A stretch of 64,000 bases of DNA from Pseudoscleropodium purum. Taxonomy: Eukaryota; Streptophyta; Bryopsida; Hypnales; Brachytheciaceae. A program made the translations under genes and the position numbers. The notes under the pieces were generated by a model. That model saw only the letters and a program-made list of their open reading frames with translations. It made no database searches and had not been told where the DNA came from. The stretch is taken from positions 17,176,501 to 17,240,500 of the forward strand of contig OZ017796.1 of the NCBI GenBank assembly GCA_963969395.1, written 5' to 3'. This document shows positions 23,542 to 35,811 of this stretch, one piece after another (position 1 is the stretch's first letter; every line of letters begins with the position of its first letter).

Positions 23542-25558
23542 CAACAACACTAGCATGTGAGTGTGTGAGTATGAGCCTATGAGTGGTGAGCAGGGATTGT
23601 GTGAGCCTAAAGCCTAGAAATTTAGAACATAATGTAATTTCTAAATTTTTTTTGTTTCAATAGTTAAAAGACTAATATTTTTTCATTTAAATTTATTATA
23701 TTTAGAAAATATGACCTATTACCATGGACTTTAGATCTTGAAACCTAAGAAGGTGCTATTACATGTTTCGAAATTTATATCATGTTCTAAAAGGTCATCC
23801 TAGGATGTGTTGATTAAATGAGAGTAAAAATAATTTAGAGGTAATTCTAAGGATCAAAGAAAGATAAATTCAATGAAAATATCATAGGATGTAGAATATT
23901 GTATACATAATAAAATATTCTTACATGATAGCAAGGAATACATATTGGAATGTGAATATAAGATTTTGCTACTTGAATTTGGAGATTTTGAAGATAATAT
24001 ATCGGTACTACGCATCTACTTTATATCATGCTAATACTTGACTATCAATTAACTTGTTCATTTGCACATTATAATGATTTTAACAACATCAAACACTTGC
24101 TCAACTTCATCCAAACTAAAAATAAGAGCGTAGATGAATGTATTTGTCTCATAACCTACTTTGCAGAAGTAATGAAAGATGTAATTAAGGTATTTGCAAT
24201 TTTTGTAAATGCCACACTTTCTAATGGAAGTCCCATTCATACTTCTATAATGAAGACAAATATGAAATAGAAAATTGCAAAGTGTGATGTTATGGACCTT
24301 TTGATTAAAGTCAATCCTAGACAAAAGCATAATAATAGCACTAAATCTAAGGCAAAAAGGAAGTTCACCTTAATCATATTTGTGGTAACATTCTTTGCAC
24401 TTTTTCATTGATTTTGGTGATTTTCAATAGGTGCCTTATTGACAAACTTTGACAAACTTGCTTGCCATTTCAAATGGAGGAGATTCTTTAAGTATGTTCT
24501 AGTCAAGAATGAGTCCACAATACAAGTTCAAATATTCAAGACAAAGTGATTAAATGTGAAGGAGACATTGGATTGGTGGACTATAGGCAAAATCCAACTT
24601 TTTGAAGCTTAATGATTTTGATACAAGTAAGATTGGTATGAATAAAAACATGCTAGACCCTAGGGATCTCAAATTGGGTAAGAATATAGAAAATCTTAGG
24701 TTCCATGACATATCATGCAATTTGGTTTGTGCAAAATCAAAAATTGACTTAGTTAAAATTGCCATGTCTTTATTCTCATGTTTCTATCGTTTTTAAGTAG
24801 GATACAATGAATTTTTTATGCCTAACAATCAATATCTTGTATTTGGCATGTACGCACTTTTAAATGATATGATATTATTTCCTTGGCTTGTATGAAATTC
24901 TCACTATGTGTCATTCCAATGTATTGTTATTTGTTTCCACCATAGATTAGGTATATGGCATAACTGTATTAAACTCGTCAAATATACAATCTGGAGATGC
25001 ATTCTAGCAATGCCTGATTTAGTTTAAATCCAAAGATGAAAAAAGTTAACCTTCTTAGATTGATGAGAATCACCTTCAAAATTGATCAAAAGATCTATTT
25101 TTTTTTTGCTAGACTCGAATACCTCTTCCATTTCTAAATGCAAAATTTGAGTGTAGATGTCTTCTATTCCAAGCATCTCACTAAGGACGTTTGTAATTTT
25201 AATTCCATCTCTACATGCCATAATTCTCTTTAATTTCAAACCCTTTTTAAAGGGACCTTTTCTAGAAGGGCTCTTACAAAAATAAGCCATATAGTTGGTC
25301 ATGTGCATGAAGACTCAAACTCACTCATCACATGTGGCAACTAATATATTAGATGATCTATACTTTTTAGAAGTTTGCATCCATTTGTAATACATTGTTT
25401 CTTTGAGGTTGGACATTGAGACATCTACTAGTTCTTCTATTCTCAATTTTTGCAAAGATGAAAAATAAAGTCATTCTTCAAATAGTTTATAATTTAGAGT
25501 TTAAAATAGAAAATAAGAAGAAAAAAAATGTTAAAGGTAATATTATTTCTATGAATCC

Positions 25559-25832
25559 AAGGTTGACAGGACGGTCGGACATCCGGGACGTCTGGACGCG
25601 GACGTTGTGTCCGCAGCGTCTGCTGACATTTGCGGACGCCGTCCGCCCCGTCCGCCCCACCTGCCCCATCCTGCCCTGTCCGTCATGTCCTGTCCGCCTT
25701 GTCTGCCCCATCTGCCCCGTCCGTCCGCCTTTCGACGGCGGGAGGGACGCTGTGTCCGCTGGCGTCCGTGAGGACGGAGGTTCGGGTTACGGATGCTATT
25801 TTGGGGCGGACGTACTGATTTGTCAACCCTAT
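25559..25832 (-). mobile_element. CpG-rich hAT-type MITE, copy 1 (274 bp)
   Basis: Very GC-rich against its AT-rich surroundings, with many CGGACG/CGTCCG motifs. Ends AAGGTTGACA and TGTCAACCCTAT, with a perfect 8-base duplication ATGAATCC (25551-25558 and 25833-25840). It is colinear with 28090-28322 in opposite orientation but has about 40 extra bases in a purine-rich GGGGCGGAC/GGGCAGG variable tract. Open frames across it on both strands are artefacts of the GC-rich repeat. Confidence 0.85.
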
Positions 25833-27349
25833 ATGAATCCACCCTACTAACGTATTGAAAGTATCAAAATGTGATTCAATCTTCCAATAAATTCATGAAT
25901 TGTCGGTTTTAATGCAACATTAGAGAAACACTACCAAGCTTTGATTTCTAAATACATCTTGTTTGCTTCAAACATTTATGTTATATACTCCATGTAGAGT
26001 CAGATATATTGATTCAAGAATTCTTTGTTGATTAACTTCTTTGTAAGCTTGTGCATGTTTGTTGCCCAATGGAACAAGAAAGTCCTTTCATGGTCTACCA
26101 TTGGAACAAATGGATCCCTTGACCTATACACAATGTGAATTGTATGAAAATTAGTTGTCTTCAACACATTATCACACATGAATCTTTTGAAGGTAGGATC
26201 GAACACCTTATTTTCTACAATGACTTATGATAATGCCAAAAATGAGCTAGCTTTTAGTATCCTAAGCAATCTACATATCACAAATGGCAATAGTCATGAC
26301 TTTGCAATAAGTAGAGTAATAAATGTGACAAATGATAGTTGTCTATGATTTCACTCTCTTTATATGATCAAAGATGACAAAGCAATTTTCAAGGTCATCA
26401 CTTGATTGCATTTATTTTACAAAATCAATTCCACTTCTAAGCCCATTGACAATCATTTTAAACAAATACCATATTTGGATGGCAAGTTTGAATTTATTAT
26501 ACCTGAAAACAATTGCCAATGTTTTTTTTTCAATCTAGGACCAAACATTTGAATTTACAAAAAATTGTAAAGATGGTTTGTCAAAAATAAAAAAAATCCA
26601 ATAACAATTCATCCAACTATATATTAAATATCATTTGACCATCCACTATCACATTTTTTTTGATGGTTGAATGAAAGAATTACTTCATTGACATTTAATG
26701 TGATTGAAGGATTGAGAGATAGTTTTTATAATGAAACTCACTGTCTTTTAGGAATCTTTAATGAGTATGGGAAAATTTGAAGATGAAAGCTTGACCACTT
26801 ATTGTCAAAATGACGGAATTATGTTCAATAAAATACTTTAAACCTCATTTTGGCACAATGGAATGATTTTTTTCAAAAAATTTTGAACTTATAAAAGTTG
26901 AAAAATCAAGCTCAATTTCCTTCTAAGAAATCTATTTGTGATTTTGAGTCTTCAAAAGAAATTTATGAACAAAATTTAGAGAGAATGTTAGAAAATGTCA
27001 AAGAAATTGTCACTTCCAATCCTTCTCTAAATTTTGTCCATAACTTTCTTTCAAAGACTTCAAATCTCAAACGGATTTTTAGAGATGAAATTTAACTTAA
27101 TTTTCAAAATTTTAATAGTTCAAATTTTTAAGAAAAAAATTATTCTACTACGAAAAAGTGAGGTCCAAAATTCTATGTTGAACACAATTCCTATTTTTAA
27201 CTTAACTAGGTAAAAGTGGTTGAGCTCCTAGTAATCCTAATTTACATATCCCACATGGGTTGTTTTATTTCCTACCATCCCACTTGTATAAACAGTTTGT
27301 TTCTCTCTTAGGATCACTCTAAATTTGTTGCTTTTGAATCTATGTGGCC

Positions 27350-29215
27350 AAAACTTGAAATTTTTTTGGGCCTTTTCATAACTATAGTTTTTAATGGCTA
27401 TGGTATTGAGGATTCAAATTCTTTTGTAGCATATGTAAGAATTTGGTCAAATGCTAAAATTTTGGAGGCCTTCCTAAACCCCCAGGTGTTAATGGCTACG
27501 GTTTGGGAGGTTCAAATTTGTTTTCAGAATATGCAAGAATTAGTCAAATATTGAAATTTTTGGGGCCTTCTTAGATCCCCAGCCGTTAACGGCTATGGTT
27601 TTGGGGGTTCAAATTTGTTTCCTGTGTATGCAAAATTAGTCAAATGTTGAAATTTTTTGGGCCTTCCTAAACCCTCACTCGTTAAAAGCTACAAATCTTA
27701 CGATTTTAAAAATTCAAATTTATTTGTTGTATATGCAAAAATTAGTTAAATGCTGGAAAAAATTTGGGTCTTCCTAGACCCCCAGTTGTTAACATCTATG
27801 GTTTGGAGGATTCAAATATATTTCTAGAATATGCAAAAATTAGTCAAATGTTAAAATTTTTGTGATCCCCAGCCATTATTGGCTACGGTTTTAGAGATTC
27901 AAATTTATTTGTTGTATATGAAAAAATTAGTTAAATGCTGAAATTTTTGGGGCCTTCCTAGATCCCTAGTCATTTACAGCTACGATTTTGAAGATTCAAA
28001 TTTATTTGTTGTATATGTAAAAATTAGTTAAATGCTGAAAAAAATTTGGGCCTTCCTAGACCCTTAGCTGTTAATAGCTACGGTTTTGGCAGGGTTGACG
28101 AATCTCTACATCCGCTCGAAAAAGGCGTCCGTAACCCGGACATCCGTCCGCACGGACGCCAGCGGACGCAGCGTTCCTCCCGTCGTCGGAAGGCGGACGG
28201 GCAGGGCAGGGCAGGGCGGATGGGGTGGACAGGGCGGACGGCGTCCGCGAATGTCAGCGGACGCTGCGGACACAACGTCCACGTCCGGACGTCCCGGATG
28301 TCCAACCGTCCTATCAACCCTGGGTTTTGGGGATTCAAATTTGTTTCCTATGTATGTAAAAATTAGTCAAATGTTGAAATTTTTGGAGGCCTTCTTAGAC
28401 CTTCAATCGTTAATGGCTATGGTTTTGGAGATTCAAATTTATTTGTTGTATATGCTAAAATAAATTAAATGTAAAAAAAATTTGGACCTTCCTAGACCTC
28501 TAGCCATTAATGGCTACAATTTTAGAGATTCAAATTTTTTTCTTGCATATGCAAAAATTAGTCAAATGGTAAAAAGATTTTGGCCTTCCTAGACCCCTAG
28601 CTATTAAAGGCTACAATTTGGGGAATTCAAATTTGTTTGTTGTATATGCAAAAATTAGTCAAATGCTGAAAAAATTTGTGCCTTTTTAGATCCCTAGCCA
28701 TTAACGGCTACGGTTTTGAAGATTCAAATTTGTTTCTAGCATATGCAAAAATTAGTCAAATGTTGAAATTTTTTGGGACCTTTTTAAACCTCAACTGTTA
28801 ATAGCCACTGTTTCAAGGATTTAAATTTGCTTGCAATATATGCCAAAATTTGGTTTAAATGTTACAAAAAAAAATTACCCTCCAAGTGCACAACTGTTTA
28901 TGCCTACCAGCCTATGGTTTAGAAGATTCAAATTTTCTTGTAGCATATATGAGAATTTGGTCAAATGTTAAAAAGAATTTGGCCTTTTAAGTGCACAACC
29001 GTTAACGATCTAGTTTTGGAGATTTAAATTTGCTTGTAGCATATGCATGAATTTGATCAAATGCTGAAATCATATTGGTCTTCCTAGTGCACAAACGTTA
29101 ACAACCACAATTTTAGGGATTCTAAATTACTTACAGCATATGCTAAAAGTCTAGAACTTGGTCAAATACTAAAAATTATAGGCTTTTCTAGTGCATAGCC
29201 ATTTACAACTACTAT
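27350..29215. repeat. Tandem array, about 97-bp unit, about 17 copies
   Basis: Counting the GTTAACGGCTACGGTTTTG-like core gives about 17 units, at intervals of 90 to 105 bases. Each unit continues with GATTCAAATTTGTTT, a TATGCAAAAATTAGTCAAAT box and CCTTCCTAGACCCC. The best units carry the palindrome GCCGTTAACGGC. A CpG-rich MITE (28090-28322) interrupts one unit. No frame stays open across the array. Confidence 0.85.
28090..28322 (+). mobile_element. CpG-rich hAT-type MITE, copy 2 (233 bp)
   Basis: Ends CAGGGTTGAC and TATCAACCCTG, with a perfect 8-base duplication GGTTTTGG (28082-28089 and 28323-28330) derived from the host array unit. The 8-base duplication with CAGGG ends is typical of hAT. 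Many CGGACG motifs, CpG largely intact. It inserted into one unit of the 97-bp array, so it is younger than the array. Confidence 0.88.
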
Positions 29216-29323
29216 GTTGAATTATATGTTGTACAATACATATACACAATCTAGATTTTTTTTAATCTTGATTTAAACGTGATTTCAAGGATATTGATAC
29301 AAAGAGATCCACAAGCATAGAGA

Positions 29324-31140
29324 TTAGATGCTATACTTCAACTTCTTTCTAAAGATCAATTAGAGTTGCATGACTTTTTGAAGGAGATTATAAACACTTC
29401 TTCTTGTCTTGAGGAATTGAGGTATAAACTAAGAACAAAATCAAAAATCAATATTCCTTAATATTATATGATTTTCTTACTAGTTGTTAGGCCTTTTTTG
29501 AAGAATGATGCTATGAATCTAGTTGCATATTTTGTTACTTATAGTTATATAGAAGGAAATGGAGTTTTCTATGTGGCTTTGGAGAATAATGAAGGAAAGA
29601 TAGTAGATGTTACAAGTGATATTGATTATTGAAATGTGAAGTGCCAACTAGGTGCACACAAATGTTGCATTTGACAAAGAACTGAAAAGTGATAAAGATC
29701 TCAAAGTTTTCTTTAGCAAGATGTTTATGTTGTGGGATAGCAACTATTGTCTACAAGCATCGTTGCCTATTATCAATCCTAGTTATGAAGATGACTTCAT
29801 GTGACATTATATTATTGAAAGTATTGGTTTGGAGGTTAAGAGGTACATTGCAACTATATTGGCAGCATTATATAATGTCAATTGGTAATTTTTATATTTC
29901 ATTATCATTTTTTTATTTCTTTTTATTTCTTAGTCTCTAAAACTTGTTTGGTTTGGACCATTACAATTGTCTTTATTTTACCTTGTTTTATTTGATGTTC
30001 ACTTCACATATTTTAATACAATAAATCTTGTTTTGCCATGAGAAACCAAAATTTCCATATTTCCATAAATCTTATTTGCAAACTTCATCACATTCAAAGT
30101 GTTGCTAGGCAACCATTCTCATAATTTGAAAAATTTATCTCCAAAGAGGATCTTACTATAGCTAAAGCCAAGCAAAAGTCCAATTAAAAAATTTAGTTCA
30201 CTGTGACTTTTGAAGCTCTAAATGGAATCATATTATAAGATTCATTTCTAAAGTTTTATTTTCTATTTCATATTTTTTTTGTTATTGTTGTTAATTCAAA
30301 TAGATATTATCTTGCTCTATTATACATTAGAATATTTGTTATTATGTGCAATTTTGTTTATTCTTATATGTCATTTACTTCATATAATAAGAATTGAAGA
30401 ATGCTTTTACTACAGCTTAAGAAATTTTGTGAAAAGTATCACAATTCATCAAATTAGACTTCAAGTGCAATTGATGAATAGGTCTCCAAAGTTGTTGACA
30501 AGGTGAAGGTAGCTTTTCATTCATAATTAAAGAAGTAACTCCCTATTGCACATCCTAAGTATATCACAATTTTCTTGAAGCAAATGAAGTGTTACTATGA
30601 AACTCATGATGAAAGTTTGGAGATGATTGAAGAGAAGCTTTGAATGTTGGCAACTTCAACAATGAACACTTCTTTAAAAATCAAGTGGCTAGAAATGTAA
30701 ATAAGTCTCCTACTTTTGTGAAACTTTTAAATTTTTTAAAGCAAAATTCAATGATATTGACTTTTCTAAGTGGCTTCATAAGGCTAAATGATTGGTGGGC
30801 TCAAGTAAGTACTTGTCTATTTTTATTATTTAAATAATAATATTTTTTGAACCTTTTTGTTCAATTGTTACATTATTCTAATTTAAATTTTGTATACGGT
30901 AGTTGGCTATTGAGACAAAAAAGCCTTTTGATGTAGTAGTTGATTTGGTATCTATTAACTATCTTTTAGATGGTATGGATCCTTTGCCCACTATTTTTTA
31001 TTATGTGCATATTGTTGTAGGATACTACATTCTTTTATAAAATATGAGCCCTGAATTACGCTCTATCACTAAACTTTATAAAATTCCACAAAGTGGAGTT
31101 TAACTTGGAATTAAATCAAACTACTACCATTGAAATTAAT
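29324..31140 (+). pseudogene. Exon-like remains of an unidentified intron-containing gene
   Basis: Four blocks read as protein with few stops: about 29324-29632 (one internal TAA), 29667-29895, 30540-30805 and 30903-31130. The third block ends at a strong donor, CAA|GTAAGTAC, and the fourth starts after an acceptor, ACGGTAG|TT. Removing this 97-base intron joins NDWWAQ to LAIETKKPFDVV in one frame, running on to LLDGMDPLPTIFYYV. A second donor-like GGTAATTTT ends block two. I do not recognise the family. It could be the transposase of the surrounding element or a captured host gene. Scattered stops show that it is dead. Confidence 0.4.
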
Positions 31141-31827
31141 TTTGTATATATTCTATTTTTTAGAAATTATTATTATTTTTAAGTATTAAAAAAAAGACAA
31201 TTTAAATATTAAAAAGATTGATTTATTTTAAATATTCAATGTTAAAGATATTTTTGTTTTTATTTTCAATTATAGTAATAAAAATAAAATAAAATAGGTG
31301 GATGATTTTCATCCTGTAAATTTATATAAAGATCTATAATAAAGACTACATTTATCACTTAATCATTCAAAAGTATTATTTATGATTTAGTGTTTATAAT
31401 GTTTAGAGCCTTTACTTTTCACCATATTATATTTAGCCTTTATGACCTATATTTCTTGGTCCTTCTATTTTAGACTTCATAAATGTCATTTCTATGATGT
31501 TATTATGATGTATCCCAATTTTATATTTAAGATTGTAGTGAGACATCTTAAACCATTACATCTATTTTTATCATGTACTTGCTTACAAGCACTATATATT
31601 TTGACTATATCTCAATTTTTGGAAATACATTTGTTCAATTTTTTGGTACAAAATTGCATAGTAGCATATTCATTTGTTGTTCATTTGGACTGAAAATCCT
31701 TATATCTAATTCTATGGTCATAGGTTCTTGATGGATATACAAACTCTAAATGGAACAAAAAAATGTAGGCTCACACGCTCACAAGCTCATAGGCTTACGC
31801 TCACAAGCTCACATACTAGCATCCCCA

Positions 31828-32095
31828 ATTTTTTCATAGAAAAGTGAGCATGTGAAGTGCAACTACCTTATTTTTTGTAGGGCTTAAAAAGTGATTTCAA
31901 TGAATTTCAATGCTAATATCTTGCAATTTACATATTGGACATTTCTGAAAAATTTCCCAAATGTTTTCAAGTTAGCATACTACAAGATCCTATGGTTACA
32001 TGTGTCCATTTTTTTTTTCTACAATTTAAAATTTATATAATAAATGGTTATTTTAGAATATTTTTAGTGAAAACATAGTCAAGGAACTTTAGGAA
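31828..32095 (+). mobile_element. TTAA-flanked repeat, copy 7, last segment
   Basis: Resumes at ATTTTTTCATAG after the 8.3-kb element and runs through GTGAAGTGCAACTACC and ACTACAAGATCCTATGGTTA to CTTTAGGAA, followed by TTAA (32096-32099). Together with 21897-22325 and 23320-23541 it rebuilds one full-order copy. Confidence 0.65.
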
Positions 32096-32099
32096 TTAA

Positions 32100-34439
32100 G
32101 GATGCTCAAAAGTCAAGTGTTGGGTGTACAAAGTAGAGACAATACTTTGAAAATTTATGACTTATTTATACAATGTTCAAATAATGCAAGCTAAACTTGA
32201 GTATAAAACCCCTCTTTCAGTTACCAATAAGTTAAAAATAATAATGTATATTTGATAATAAGAACTATATTTGGTTGTAATTAATGATGATTATAGGTGC
32301 ATGTAATTATGTAGATCCAAAATCACCTCCAATCCAATTCAAAATCCTATTTTGGGACCCATTCATGCCCTCTTCCATCCTAATTCAATGAAAACTATAA
32401 AGAATTTGGCATTACATCAATTTAATTGTTGAACACTATTACTAAGTCAATACTTTATATCTCCAAGAAATACCACCATGCGGTTTTTATATATGGCAAA
32501 TTGTTTGTTCATTGTTTTATAATCTTGAGGGATGCTATTCGATTACCATTACAGCCTAGAGAGTTGAATGAACCACATTAAAATCTGAATAGATGCAAAA
32601 TATAGTCCTTCAATGGGACAACAATGGAAAGCTACATGTTTTTGCTTTAACCTCCTACAATATGTCTTCTTTTATTAAATCATGACTAGACCAAAATCCT
32701 TCTAGAAAATTCTCTATTTACAATTCTATTGTAAAATGAATTTGTGAATCTAAGCAATCATAATCTATACAAGAAATACGAGTACAATGGGACATCCTAC
32801 CTCCCTTACATAAAACAAAAAAAAACAAAAAAAAACCCGTTTGTCTATTGTTTTTATTTTTTATTTGCACCTGTTGCATTTAATTTTTTTCTAGAAAATA
32901 CCCAAAATTGAATTCAAGACTTAATAGCTTGCAAAATGAATCTTGTCATACCTTCATTTCATCAATTAAAATAAAATGATTAAAAATTATGCACATATAT
33001 ATTCATCCATAAATTATAATCCAAGTTTTTAATAATTAGGTATCCAATTTATTTTATTGCCTATAGATTGCTTGAGTGTGCTATAAAAATAAACATAAAC
33101 TTAAAATTCTGCAATATTGATCAAAATTACACAAAGCAAAACTTAACATATCTAGTAAGTGATTAGAATCTATAAAAAAATACAAAAATATGAAAATAAA
33201 TCCAAAGTCACTAGAGCCTAGTAAAATACACAAACTCCATTTGGGTCAATAAAATGTTGTGAGAAGTAATTTATACTACTTGGACACCACATGAATAGAC
33301 TATGAATTTTTCAATTATCAGTTATAGGTATATCCAAAATTGATCTCTAGCTCTCATGTTTAGAAGATTTGTATTCAGGGATAAAATCTAGAAAGAATAA
33401 ATTTTATGATAAGATTGAAATTAATTTTATATACTTTAGGTATTATCAAGGCATTTCCTACTAGTTTTTGGATGTAGCCAAAGTGGTGATAAATGATAAT
33501 TTGGGGGAGTTGGAATTAAATGAAAGGCAATGAATTAGATGCTATATCATTCAAAATGGATGAAAAATGTTAAAATGGATGAAAATTTTGGTTATAATCT
33601 ATTACTACCCTTTTAGCAATTTGAATACCTTAGGGACAACTTTAAGAGGGTTGGATGCTTTTTTTTTTTATATAGATGCATGCTTATTTCATGAATGTAT
33701 CAAACTCAAGTAGAATTATAATTTTTCAAATAAAATTGTAATTTCCATTAATTTTTGAAGTGGTTTGCCTTAAAGTTACAAAATTGCCTATAGAGTGAAG
33801 TCATAAATGTCATATCAACAATGTGTAATTGCCATAGATTGTATCTATTAGCACTTGGATATCCACCAATCTATAATAGACATGTTACCCAAGTTGAAAT
33901 TAATGGGCTAATTTTGTCAAAAATGTAAATGAATTTACATAAGTTTTGTGGTAGTTAGAGCATCTATTGCACCCTTGTAGCGACTTGACTCCTTAATTCA
34001 AGATCTGCCCAATGAAGAGGGAATGGCCACTTGTAACTCCAATAGTACAACTCCATAAAATATACTTCCAGCCAATCATTAGGCACACAACTCCCCAAAA
34101 TACACTCCCAACCAATCACAAGTCACAGAATTTGCATTTATTATGATAACTTGCTAATCCCAATAGAATTTGTAGCAAATGGACCTTGTAGAGCCCTTCT
34201 AGAATGGCTTCATTTGAGAGGGGAAAGAGAAGGCCCCGGTTGACAAATGCTATAATTGATTGTTTTTCACCCAAATTCTAAAGAAGAGGGAATTTCTACA
34301 GGGTTGCAAGAGATGCTCTTAGGGGGTCAAAAGTAGAATGGCGGTATTAAGAAGATGGTAGCTATGGGTTGGTCTACCTAATTTGGAGTTTGTATGAGAA
34401 AGTTATGCTTGATGAAGTGAGAAGATTAATTATTTTAGG
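32100..34439. other. Gene-free AT-rich stretch
   Basis: No gene seen. It holds A-runs near 32817-32836 and the partial repeat at 33700-33950. Everything else is unassigned. Confidence 0.45.
33700..33950 (+). repeat. Partial copy of the AGGTAGAAC MITE family
   Basis: Shares with 16950-17356 the boxes CAAGTAGAATTATAATTTTT, AAAATTGTAATTT, TATTAGCACTTG and ATCCACCAATC, in the same order. The inverted ends are not recognisable, so this is a decayed or truncated copy. Confidence 0.5.
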
Positions 34440-34985
34440 ATTTGAGGGTAAAATTTTTCAGTACTCATAAATATTTGTGAGGAGGTATTTAATTTTGAGA
34501 TTTGATATTCTTATATATTGAGTTGTTAGTTTTTCAAAAAGATCTTATACACTAATTTTGAAATTAAGAAGTGAAAGTTGTAGGCTTGGAAATAAAATAG
34601 TGATGACTTGCCTTTGATTTGAGAAAAACTTTGATCAACTATAAAAGTCAAAAAGTAAGAGGTTTTGATTGTAGATTTAAAAGGTGTATAGATATTTGTA
34701 TTAGCTTTCTAAAAAGATATCAATTTGTAGTTATGAGTTTGGAAGTAAGAGGAAGTAGAGTTGCTTCTAAAATTGAGAGTGTCAATTTTGACAAGATATA
34801 AACTATGGTCAATTCATTAATTGTCTATGACAATTAAAAAAGTTGTACAATATTTTGTTAACTTTTTGAAAAGCTACCATATTCTTCATTTGAAGTTATT
34901 AAATGAAAGTTATGGGCTTTGAAGTGGAATGATGCACAACTGCATTTGAAATTGGGAGCGTCAACTTCAACAAGCTATAAAATAT
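34440..34985 (-). repeat. Tandem array, about 180-bp unit (family C), inverted copy
   Basis: Read on the minus strand, units contain TTTTGACTTTTATAGTTGAT, AAAGTTTTTCTC, CAAAGGCAAGTCATCACTA and CTTTCACTTCTTAATT boxes that match 45070-45860. About three diverged units. The open frame at 34619-34801 falls inside the repeat and is not a gene. Confidence 0.55.
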
Positions 34986-35811
34986 ATGCAATATCTTTTT
35001 TGACTTTATATGTACATATATGTGGTTCATATGTATTACGCATGTATTGATGTGTAGCACTTATACATATTATATATGAAATTTTATGCCTATGCATATA
35101 TAGAGTTGTATACTTTTTACATAGTATAAATTTTTATATAACAAATGACGTATTTATTTTACTTTGAGGTGGTTCATCCTACCTTTTATACTATTATATC
35201 TTGTCATGTCATGGGCTAAATTTGGTTGCAATTAGAAACCCATACCGGTAGTTTTCTTGAAGCAAAACCTTCTCTATCCGACTAAATTCACATGGCTAAA
35301 TGAATTGGTCAAGAAAGTGCTATGTTAGTTGTTTGTCAAGGCATAATATTGACACAAAATCTAAATGCAAATTGTTGAAGCAATTATTAATCAAATCCAT
35401 CATGCAATAATGTGACTACTTTGAATTGCATCCAAATTACAATTAAGCAATGTTCGTATCATTAAATTTCTTTAATCTTTGTTGAATCTTTTTGAAAGTC
35501 AAAAAATATTTTAGATGTTTTTAATGCATTTTAAAAAAATTTGATGAATTAGCGATGAATGTTCAAAGTTCTAAAAATAATACATTAAAAAAAAATCCTA
35601 AACTCTCTTCAAAAAGACAATATATTTTAATTGATAATTTATTGAATTTGGTTTTAGAAAGGGGGCATAATTGGGTGCAATTAAATTATATCATTCTTTA
35701 CAAAACTCTTTCAATGATGTAAAATATGACTACTAGTTATAAAACTTGTGAACTCACAAAGCCTACCAAGTCTATTCCTAAGGGTCTTATAATCAATGTG
35801 TATTGCAAGAG
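34986..35811. other. Gene-free AT-rich stretch
   Basis: No gene. 35000-35160 is almost pure A/T with alternating TAT/ATA blocks. Confidence 0.45.

Larger units (their letters stand above)
23542..31827. mobile_element. 8.3-kb hAT-like element nested in copy 7
   Basis: Flanked by a perfect 9-base repeat ATTTTTTCA (23533-23541 and 31828-31836), consistent with an 8-base hAT duplication plus one chance base. The ends are imperfect inverted repeats of roughly 45 bases around CTAGCATGTGAG, with several copies of GTGAGC or GAGCCT just inside each end, as expected of subterminal transposase-binding sites. Two small elements with the same ends lie at 35812 and 56953. Bases 23600-27340 hold only short open frames without family signal. 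27350-29215 is a tandem array, and 29324-31140 holds exon-like remains. Two CpG-rich MITEs sit inside. No hAT transposase was recognised, so autonomy is unproven. Confidence 0.65.

Noticed and set aside
23550..23555. Reading the left end of the 8.3-kb element as CACTAG, a CACTA terminus
   Set aside because: The right end lacks the matching TAGTG and the flank repeat is 8-9 bases rather than 3, so a hAT-type reading fits better.
25416..25850. 144-codon and overlapping frames rich in Pro, Cys, Arg and Ser
   Set aside because: They run through the CpG-rich MITE 25559-25832 and appear in mirrored form at 28046-28463, where the second copy lies, so they are repeat translations.
24028..26206. Open frames of 60-97 codons inside the 8.3-kb element as a possible hAT transposase
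   Set aside because: I could not find the conserved hAT dimerisation block or DDE-region motifs on either strand. Kept only as unassigned sequence.
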